From Thermoplasmatota archaeon (GTDB lineage Archaea; Thermoplasmatota; Penumbrarchaeia; Penumbrarchaeales; Penumbrarchaeaceae): a DNA stretch of 5,763 bases. Location: positions 1 through 5,763 of the forward strand of contig JAUVLN010000158.1 of NCBI GenBank assembly GCA_030600725.1. Direction: 5' to 3'. Made by a program: the position numbers and the translations under genes. Positions 1 to 4,459 of this stretch are shown here, one piece after another; the first letter of the stretch is position 1, and each line of letters starts with the position of its first letter. The notes beneath the pieces are model-generated. The model ran no database searches. It was not told the origin of the DNA and saw only the letters and a program-made list of their open reading frames with translations.

Positions 1-657
1 GCCCGTATCGACCTGCTTGAACTGGAGCTCGAAGCGGATATCATGTCCCTCATGCTTCTGATCGAGGGGATGAACGCCTCTCTGAACGCGGAGATCTACA
101 TGTTGGACGCTGAGATGGATTCGTTCAGAAACGATACAATCTCAGGCCTTGAAGGGATCGTCACAGCCATGGAAGAGTCGGAGGCGAGCATACTCGGTGA
201 GATCAACGAGGTCAATTCACTTATCGATAACATCGATACGGTCACACTGCCTGAGCTCAGGGCCAAACTCGATCTGCTTTCAGTTCTTGTTGGAGAGAAC
301 GATGAGGATATTCTGGCCTTGATCGAAGACCTTCAAGCACAGCTCGATGAATATGACGTTTTGATAACCGCGCGTTTGGAGAACATCACGATCATACTTG
401 AGGCACTGGATGACCTGGAGGATATTGCAGGCGACATTGATGAGATCGGGACCGATCTTGAGACACTGCAGACCCTCGAGGATTCTCTTTCAGGCGTCCA
501 GGCCGAACAGACTGACACCTCCTCTTCGGTAAGCCTGTTGACCATACTGGTGATATTATTGATCGTATTGGTACTGGCCCTTCTTGGGTTCATGATCTTC
601 TCCTTAATGAAGAAAGGAAAGGAAGAAGACGAGATCGTTGTGAGTGGGAGCGAATAG
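1..657 (+). CDS. Coiled-coil surface protein with C-terminal membrane anchor (5' partial)
   Basis: The reading frame is open from base 1 (ARIDLLELELEAD...) before the first ATG at 43, so the gene very probably starts outside the window; 218 residues are visible. The visible part is long, acidic and strongly heptad-like, rich in Leu, Ile, Glu and Asp, with no Cys and almost no Lys, which suggests an extended coiled coil. Sequons for N-glycosylation occur (NAS, NDT, NIT). Near the end there is one hydrophobic helix of about 25 residues (around residues 177-201, SLLTILVILLIVLVLALL), followed by MKKGKEEDE and a short polar tail. Positive charges after the helix fit an outside ectodomain with a cytoplasmic C-terminus. 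I recognise no enzyme family. A role as a surface stalk or spacer is inference. The C-terminal anchor region (475-600) has a diverged second copy at 2896-3021. No clear terminator follows; the next gene is convergent. Confidence 0.85.
   Translation, partial: ARIDLLELELEADIMSLMLLIEGMNASLNAEIYMLDAEMDSFRNDTISGLEGIVTAMEESEASILGEINEVNSLIDNIDTVTLPELRAKLDLLSVLVGENDEDILALIEDLQAQLDEYDVLITARLENITIILEALDDLEDIAGDIDEIGTDLETLQTLEDSLSGVQAEQTDTSSSVSLLTILVILLIVLVLALLGFMIFSLMKKGKEEDEIVVSGSE
475..600 (+). repeat. Anchor repeat, copy 1 (within coiled-coil surface protein gene)
   Basis: This 126-base segment encodes the juxtamembrane region and membrane helix of the first gene. It matches 2896-3021 in direct orientation, same reading frame, about 69% identical by hand alignment, without gaps. 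The best-conserved blocks are AAGCCTGTTGACCATACTGG against AAGCCTATTGACCATACCGG, and the segment ATTGGTACTGGC near the end of the helix. Outside these limits I see no further similarity. Confidence 0.75.
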
Positions 658-728
658 ACAATACCCGTTCACGTTTCAGATCATGCCCGAGTGTATGAAG
701 CCTCTATCGAGGAGCTTTGAGCTATCTC

Positions 729-965
729 TCATCCGCCCTTCCTCATCTGCATCGTGATGTGGGCCGTATCGATAAGCAGGAGAATGATCACACCGAAGGT
801 GAGGATCGTCCGCACCCTGGAACTCAGATAAAAGAGTGGATCAAGCTGTACGAACAATATGATCAGGAGAAAAACGAGAAAGTAGGCCCACCCCTGCCAG
901 GTCCTGGGCGTCAGGCCGATCCCGATGTATCTCCTGGGCTTGAACCACCCGGGCCTACCGATCAT
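729..965 (-). CDS. Small two-helix membrane protein of archaeal GRPxWF...TWQGW type
   Basis: This 78-residue protein starts with MIGRPGWFKPRRY, then GLTPRTWQGW, followed by two hydrophobic helices at about residues 26-42 and 54-70, and ends in a short basic tail (MQMRKGG). The N-terminal pattern (G-R-P-x-W-F, basic residues, then TxxTWQGW directly before the first helix) matches, from memory, a family of small hypothetical membrane proteins common in Euryarchaeota whose function is unknown to me. The amphipathic, Trp-rich N-terminus would lie at the cytoplasmic membrane surface. The ATG at 963-965 is the only good start before the upstream in-frame stop at 990-992; no Shine-Dalgarno sequence is visible, so the message may be leaderless or initiated without one. 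A longer open frame on the opposite strand (717-1058) lacks hydrophobic or domain character and is taken as its shadow. The gene is convergent with the coiled-coil gene to its left and divergent from the gene at 1090. Confidence 0.8.
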   Translation of the reverse strand: MIGRPGWFKPRRYIGIGLTPRTWQGWAYFLVFLLIILFVQLDPLFYLSSRVRTILTFGVIILLLIDTAHITMQMRKGG

Positions 966-1046
966 GGCCTGGGCATATACGATCTGATATCAAATCGTTT
1001 CCCACATCCAACACCTGCTGTATTGACACGGTCCGATCTTCCAATA

Positions 1047-1062
1047 ATCATTAAATAATGAT
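1047..1062. promoter_or_regulatory. AT-rich inverted repeat with TATA-like core in divergent intergenic region
   Basis: The sequence ATCATTA-AA-TAATGAT is a perfect 7-base inverted repeat around a 2-base centre, and it contains the TATA-like string TTAAATAA. It lies 27-43 bases before the ATG at 1090, so a start site about 25 bases downstream would leave a short leader containing the GGTGA ribosome site at 1081-1085. Because it is symmetric and sits between two divergent genes, it could also serve the - strand gene starting at 965, with a leader of roughly 60 bases, or act as an operator. Promoter function is inferred from position and composition only. Confidence 0.5.
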
Positions 1063-1089
1063 GTTCTCAATGCTCGACATGGTGACATC

Positions 1090-1923
1090 ATGGAAGAGAT
1101 TGAAAAAGCGAAGCAGGAAGCTTTGGAAAAGCTACGTAAGATCCAAACCCTTGAGGACGTGAAGGAACACGACCAGGAGATAGTGGACACAATGGTGGAG
1201 TTTCTCACGGGTGCTGTTGAGATCATGAGGGCCTGGTTCCAGGATATCCTCTCACTGGACCCCGAGGCGAAGCATATGGAGATCGTCAAGTTCCAGAATG
1301 ATAACTTCCTCGCCGACGATGAGGTCAATATGGAGTTGGACCGTATCAGCGGGATACCCGGAGCAGATGAGCATCTGGACCCGTTTCTGGAACAGCTGGA
1401 GGAACGGCTGACCCCGGTGATGGAGGAGACCGGTGAGATCATGGAGAAATTGATGAGCGAACTGGGAGGGGCCATGATGGGGGGTTTGGAGGAGACCTTC
1501 AGGGCACAGGAGGAGGAGGAGGTCATCATAGATGGGGGAAGCTCATTCAAGGATGAGCAGGTGCAGTTCTACGCAATATCAAAACTGAACGATATCCGGG
1601 ATATGGTCAGTTTCAACTACGACAAGAATGAGATCGGATTCTGGGCAGAGGAGTGTATCAATGGTGCACTTGAGTCTCTTGGTCATTTCAAGAACGCCAT
1701 CGTGGAAGATGGGGGGAGATATGAGGATTTCAAGGATTGGATCGAGATGGCGGAGAGGAAGAAAGACCTCCTGGTCCAGGGGATCAATACCGAGATGGAC
1801 AGGATCGCCACACTTCCCAAGGCCGCCGATGAGGCGGTGAAGATCAGGGATGAATGTTTGACAAAAATCGACCCTCAGGTGAAGGAGATAGAGGGGCTGG
1901 TGAAGGAGCTTAGAGGGAAATAG
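1090..1923 (+). CDS. Acidic soluble coiled-coil-rich protein, function unknown
   Basis: The 277-residue protein has no signal peptide or membrane helix and is very rich in Glu, Asp, Lys and Met, predicted almost entirely helical. Heptad-like stretches are seen at about residues 1-35 (MEEIEKAKQEALEKL...), 97-145 (LEQLEERLTPVMEETGEIMEKL) and 210-277 (EMAERKKDLLVQ..., ending VKEIEGLVKELRGK). The middle has a Gly/Met patch (GGAMMGG, 127-133) and a run of Glu (141-144) before VIIDGG, which may be a hinge between two helical halves. Two Cys (around 189 and 256) are isolated and form no metal motif. The ATG at 1090 is supported by GGTGA at 1081-1085 with a 4-base spacer and a TATA-like box further upstream. 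I do not recognise the family; a cytoplasmic scaffold or oligomerising protein is only a guess from composition. It appears to be transcribed alone: the next gene has its own promoter-like box 200 bases on. Confidence 0.82.
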   Translation: MEEIEKAKQEALEKLRKIQTLEDVKEHDQEIVDTMVEFLTGAVEIMRAWFQDILSLDPEAKHMEIVKFQNDNFLADDEVNMELDRISGIPGADEHLDPFLEQLEERLTPVMEETGEIMEKLMSELGGAMMGGLEETFRAQEEEEVIIDGGSSFKDEQVQFYAISKLNDIRDMVSFNYDKNEIGFWAEECINGALESLGHFKNAIVEDGGRYEDFKDWIEMAERKKDLLVQGINTEMDRIATLPKAADEAVKIRDECLTKIDPQVKEIEGLVKELRGK

Positions 1924-1940
1924 ACCGATAATCGGCCTAT
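1920..1940 (+). repeat. Near-palindrome overlapping the stop codon of the 1090-1923 gene
   Basis: ATAGACCGAT and ATCGGCCTAT flank a single central A, giving a 21-base hyphenated palindrome with one mismatched pair. It includes the TAG stop at 1921-1923. In RNA the tight centre would open to a small loop with a stem of several pairs. No T-run follows, so it is not a standard intrinsic terminator, and archaeal termination usually relies on T-tracts. It may stabilise the 3' end or be a dimeric protein site. A second short palindrome (GAGGG-G-CCCTC) lies at 1960-1970. The rest of the 1924-2130 spacer shows no gene. Confidence 0.35.
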
Positions 1941-2130
1941 ACAGGACCTATCCATTCATGAGGGGCCCTCGCCCTCCCCCGACTTTCCCAGATCATCATG
2001 TATCCACCAGGATCGGGTCTATCTTCTAAATCTCGATATCAGAGTGCTCCTCGGGAGATGTCTCCTCAATGGGCAGTACCCAATTGACATTCACTATTGG
2101 AGCTATTCTCAATTCGAACGAGAAACAATG

Positions 2131-2139
2131 ATAATATAC
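2131..2139 (+). promoter_or_regulatory. TATA-like box for the membrane protein gene at 2175
   Basis: ATAATATAC lies 36-44 bases before the ATG at 2175 and is preceded by a purine-rich stretch (GAGAAACA) resembling a BRE. A start site about 25 bases downstream, near 2160, would leave a leader of about 15 bases holding just the ribosome site. This geometry argues against the upstream TTG (2097) and ATG (2154) as start codons. It is inferred from pattern and spacing. Confidence 0.5.
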
Positions 2140-2161
2140 AGCATGACCATTACATGGCATC

Positions 2162-2169
2162 AGGAAGGG
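2162..2169 (+). promoter_or_regulatory. Ribosome binding site that decides the start at 2175
   Basis: AGGAAGGG stands 5 bases before the ATG at 2175. The alternative ATG at 2154 and the TTG at 2097 have no comparable purine-rich site, so this motif selects 2175 as the most likely start. Confidence 0.5.
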
Positions 2170-2174
2170 ATAGG

Positions 2175-2900
2175 ATGGAGGATACTTTCTCGATATCGAA
2201 AGCGTTCAGCGAAGGCTTCGGCACCTATTTCAGTAAACCATTGAGTTTCTCGGGATATTATCTGCTGTTTGCAATACTCATGCTCCCTCTGACGGCGGTA
2301 CAGCTGTTCTTCATGAGAGGAATACCTCCGGTGAGCTACCTTGCATCCATGATCAACGGGGTCTTTGGCAACATCAGGTCAGCCACCATGGCAACCATCG
2401 GCTTGAAGGTTCAAGCACGGGAACAGGGCATGGAGGCGCGGGAGACGGGGTTGTCAACATACTTACTCTGTGCATTATCGGGGTTTTTATACTCAATATT
2501 GGTTGGAATTGGATGCATGCTCTTCATCATCCCGGGGATATACTGGGCGATCAAGTACATGTTCTATATATTCTTCATCGTGGATGAAGAGTGCGGTCCG
2601 ATAGAGGCGTTCTCCGAGAGTGGGGACCTGACATCCGGGCACAAGTGGAAACTGCTTCTCCTTTCGATCCTCGTATCTCTCTTCGGCCTCTCCGGATATC
2701 TTTTGGTAGGTGTGGGGACCCTCATTACAGGCCCTATATCCACTCTGGTTCTACTCAGTGCATACAAACAGCTGAAGAGGATCCAGCAGGAGGAGATGGA
2801 ACTATACATACCCAAACCCGGTACTGCCCCTACGGTCGCCGCACCTTCTGAACCCGTTGTGGTCAGCGTGACCGATGTTGAGATCATCGAAGAGTATTGA
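2175..2900 (+). CDS. Polytopic membrane protein, YciC/DUF975/GPDPase-membrane-domain-like
   Basis: From the ATG at 2175 the protein has 241 residues: a short cytoplasmic N-terminus (MEDTFSISKAFSEGF), then about five or six membrane segments at roughly residues 25-47, 52-77, 94-114, 113-136, 158-180 and 180-197, and a polar Pro/Val-rich tail ending DVEIIEEY. The core pattern, IPGIYWAIKYMFYIFF then IVDEE, with EAFSESGDL and SGHKWKLLLL after it, is typical of the loose YciC/DUF975/glycerophosphodiester-phosphodiesterase membrane-domain group (IPGIY...DE...G..EA...S..L..G..W). Those families are integral membrane proteins of poorly known function, so no reaction is assigned. The frame could extend upstream to ATG 2154 or TTG 2097, but the TATA-like box and AGGAAGGG support 2175. 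Its 3' end overlaps by 26 bases the ATG of the short anchor-like ORF at 2875. Confidence 0.82.
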   Translation: MEDTFSISKAFSEGFGTYFSKPLSFSGYYLLFAILMLPLTAVQLFFMRGIPPVSYLASMINGVFGNIRSATMATIGLKVQAREQGMEARETGLSTYLLCALSGFLYSILVGIGCMLFIIPGIYWAIKYMFYIFFIVDEECGPIEAFSESGDLTSGHKWKLLLLSILVSLFGLSGYLLVGVGTLITGPISTLVLLSAYKQLKRIQQEEMELYIPKPGTAPTVAAPSEPVVVSVTDVEIIEEY

Positions 2901-3021
2901 GGATACGCTTTCGGATGTGGAGAGTGGGCGGTTGGATACCTTCTCTTTGATAAGCCTATTGACCATACCGGTACTCCTACTGTTAATATTGGTACTGGCA
3001 CTTCTCCACTTCATGATCCTG
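2896..3021 (+). repeat. Anchor repeat, copy 2 (in the short ORF behind the membrane protein gene)
   Basis: This is the partner of 475-600. The similarity begins at the base triplet overlapping the stop codon of the preceding membrane protein gene (TGA at 2898-2900) and ends right after the hydrophobic helix. Its sharp left border at a gene end suggests a recombination or deletion junction there. Confidence 0.75.
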
Positions 3022-3032
3022 GAACCAACAAC

Positions 3033-3039
3033 AATAAAT
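3033..3039 (+). promoter_or_regulatory. TATA-like box for the zinc-ribbon gene
   Basis: AATAAAT lies about 40 bases before the ATG at 3079, preceded by an A/C-rich stretch. A start site near 3060 would give a leader of about 19 bases that includes GGTGA at 3069-3073. The box falls inside the last codons of the short ORF 2875-3069, beyond the part copied from the first gene. This is inferred from spacing only. Confidence 0.4.
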
Positions 3040-3078
3040 CGTAAAAACCCTTTGCGAATGACCTCTTAGGTGAGATAG

Positions 3079-3270
3079 ATGGTAAATATAGAGACAAGGC
3101 GAACAGCGTGCAGGGCCTGCGGGGTCGAGACCGAGCATCAGATCATCATGATGAAGAAACCGGGTCAGAAGGAGTTCTTCCTCGGGCAGGCATCCCAATG
3201 TCTATCCTGCGGGAATGTGGTGGATCTGCAGGGCCAATGGGGAGATCTGTTCGATCAGGCAGAGCGTTAA
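3079..3270 (+). CDS. Small zinc-ribbon protein
   Basis: The 63-residue protein carries two CxxC knuckles, CRACG (C11, C14) and CLSCG (C41, C44), 26 residues apart. This is the layout of a zinc ribbon binding one Zn(II) with four Cys. Between them are basic and aromatic residues (MMKKPGQKEFF), and the C-terminus is acidic and polar. Such free-standing ribbons in archaea are typically nucleic-acid or protein-binding accessory proteins; the partner cannot be read from this sequence. The ATG at 3079 is well supported by GGTGA at 3069-3073 with a 5-base spacer. It lies 9 bases after the stop of the preceding short ORF and converges on the RsgA-like gene, with 6 bases between the stop codons. Confidence 0.83.
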   Translation: MVNIETRRTACRACGVETEHQIIMMKKPGQKEFFLGQASQCLSCGNVVDLQGQWGDLFDQAER

Positions 3271-3276
3271 CTGGTT

Positions 3277-4341
3277 TCATTTTCCCTCCTTCTTGTATCT
3301 CTGATAGTGTTTTACATCCTTTAAAAGCCCCTTCCATTTCGCCCTCTCCTGGGCCTTAGCGCCTTTGTCCTTCTTTACTGAGAGGTGATGCAGCTCTTTT
3401 CGAAGTTTCAGGTAGTTCTCGAACCTCTTTCCATCGATCTCACCACTCCCCACCGCCTCCTGAACGCGGCACCCGGGTTCCGATAGGTGCTGACAGTCCT
3501 TGAACCTGCATTCCAGCGAGAGCTCCCCGATATCCTGGAATGCATCCTCCACCATCGAGGCGTCCCCCCAGAGCTGCAGCTCCCTGATCCCGGGATTATC
3601 CACCAGGACGCCCCCTCCCGGAAGTGGTATCAGCTCCCTCGAAGTGGTCACATGACGCCCTTTGCTATCATCCCTCCTGACCTCGAATGTCCTCTGCCTT
3701 GCCTCTCCAAGAAGGTTGTTTATCAGGGTTGACTTGCCCACGCCGGAGGATCCCACAAGGACCCCGGTCATCCCCCCCTTCAGATAGTTTCTGACGATCT
3801 CGACCCCATCTCCCCTCAGGGCGCTGATATCGTGATAGGGTACATCGCCCGCGACCCCGCCCACCAGATCCATTTTCTCCTCGATATCGTCCGCGATATC
3901 CGATTTATTGAGCAGTATGACCCCCTGGGCTCCTGAAGCCGCGGCCATGGCAATATACCTCTCCAATCTCCTGAGGTTGAAATCGTGATCCAGGCCCATC
4001 ACGATGAATACCAGATCGACATTGGCTGCGACCGGCTGCTCCCTTACCTCCTTTCCAGCAGCCTTTCTGGAGATGAAACCCTTTCTCTCCAGGACCCTGA
4101 TGATCGTGTTCGAGGTCTCTGTCAGCGTCATGACAACCCAGTCACCAATGGCCGGGGGAAATTCATTCATCACTCTTGATGACGCTCTGGCTCTGACATC
4201 CTTCCCCTCCGTGAGGATATCGTAATGGGAGCCGTCGTACATGGAAATCCTACCAATGACCATGCCTTCCAGACCTTTCGGTGAGAGCGTATCCAGCGAC
4301 TCCTGGAAGAATGGTGACCACCCCAGGCTTTTCAGATCCAT
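3277..4341 (-). CDS. rsgA: RsgA-type circularly permuted ribosome-assembly GTPase
   Basis: The 354-residue protein has the full RsgA/YjeQ architecture: an N-terminal OB-fold-like region (about 25-100), a GTPase core with permuted motif order, and a C-terminal zinc domain. In order there are G4 NKSD (145-148), G5 ISA (172-174), G1/P-loop GSSGVGKST (197-205), switch I with GRHVTTSREL (228-237), G3 DNPG (248-251), then zinc ligands C278, C283, H285 and C291 in the order C-x4-C-x-H-x5-C. A Lys/Arg-rich tail follows. In bacteria RsgA binds the small ribosomal subunit and uses GTP hydrolysis to promote late maturation; length and motifs are complete, so this copy is probably active. G3 has Asn where Thr or Ser is usual. 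The ATG at 4339-4341 has GGAG (4348-4351) 6 bases upstream and a TATA-like box about 35 bases away. RsgA is chiefly a bacterial protein, so in an archaeon an old horizontal gain is plausible. Confidence 0.95.
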   Translation of the reverse strand: MDLKSLGWSPFFQESLDTLSPKGLEGMVIGRISMYDGSHYDILTEGKDVRARASSRVMNEFPPAIGDWVVMTLTETSNTIIRVLERKGFISRKAAGKEVREQPVAANVDLVFIVMGLDHDFNLRRLERYIAMAAASGAQGVILLNKSDIADDIEEKMDLVGGVAGDVPYHDISALRGDGVEIVRNYLKGGMTGVLVGSSGVGKSTLINNLLGEARQRTFEVRRDDSKGRHVTTSRELIPLPGGGVLVDNPGIRELQLWGDASMVEDAFQDIGELSLECRFKDCQHLSEPGCRVQEAVGSGEIDGKRFENYLKLRKELHHLSVKKDKGAKAQERAKWKGLLKDVKHYQRYKKEGK

Positions 4342-4375
4342 TTCGATCTCCGGACTTCGCTATGGGGTCATGGCG

Positions 4376-4386
4376 ATTAATTAATT
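4376..4386 (-). promoter_or_regulatory. TATA-like box for the rsgA gene
   Basis: On the - strand the string AATTAATTAAT, preceded by GCGG and two A's resembling a BRE, ends 34 bases before the rsgA ATG at 4341. A start site about 25 bases downstream would leave a leader of roughly 14 bases holding the GGAG site. Its presence suggests rsgA is transcribed separately from the surface-protein gene upstream of it. Confidence 0.5.
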
Positions 4387-4459
4387 CCGCATCGCATCTT
4401 TTCCTGTCCATCAGCACCGGTACGAGGGCCGTCAACAAGATGATCGGAAGGGAGCCTGG

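Larger units (their letters stand above)
2875..3069 (+). pseudogene. Diverged copy of a C-terminal membrane anchor: paralogue remnant or 64-residue membrane protein
   Basis: The frame encodes 64 residues, MLRSSKS followed by IEDTLSDVES, a hydrophobic helix (SLLTIPVLLLLILVLALL) and a short polar end. Codons 8-49 (2896-3021) align without gaps to codons of the first gene in the window (475-600): 25 of 42 residues and 87 of 126 bases match by hand count, with differences of 13, 9 and 17 at codon positions 1, 2 and 3. The coiled-coil ectodomain and the Lys/Glu tail are missing, and similarity stops just after the helix. This favours a truncated 3' fragment of a paralogue joined exactly behind the membrane protein gene. 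However, there are no stops or indels in the copied part, a GTGA sits 3 bases before the ATG at 2875, and the stop at 3067-3069 abuts the ribosome site of the next gene, so a real small membrane protein translated by coupling cannot be excluded. The helix also contains an internal Pro absent from the full-length copy. Confidence 0.6.

Noticed and set aside
698..717. Small hairpin (CCTC-TATC-GAGG) between the convergent genes as a terminator
   Set aside because: The stem has only four firm pairs, the extension needs bulges, and no T-run follows on either strand.
717..1058. 113-residue open frame on the + strand
   Set aside because: It lies opposite the small membrane protein at 729-965, has a low-complexity polar and Pro-rich composition, and shows no ribosome site. 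The - strand frame has two clean helices and a recognisable N-terminal signature.
1507..1522. Run of GGA triplets resembling an internal ribosome site
   Set aside because: It is explained by consecutive Glu codons in the coiled-coil gene. The next ATG (1532) is out of frame and opens no meaningful frame.
990..1550. 186-residue open frame on the - strand
   Set aside because: It is Ser-rich and mirrors the Glu/Asp-rich coding of the 1090-1923 gene, which has a good ribosome site and promoter-like box.
2097..2174. Longer N-terminus for the membrane protein from TTG 2097 or ATG 2154
   Set aside because: The extra residues are polar and uncharacteristic, neither start has a ribosome site, and the TATA-like box at 2131-2139 would fall inside the coding sequence.
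2564..3001. 145-residue open frame on the - strand
   Set aside because: It is antisense to the membrane protein and anchor-like ORF, with no domain or start signals.
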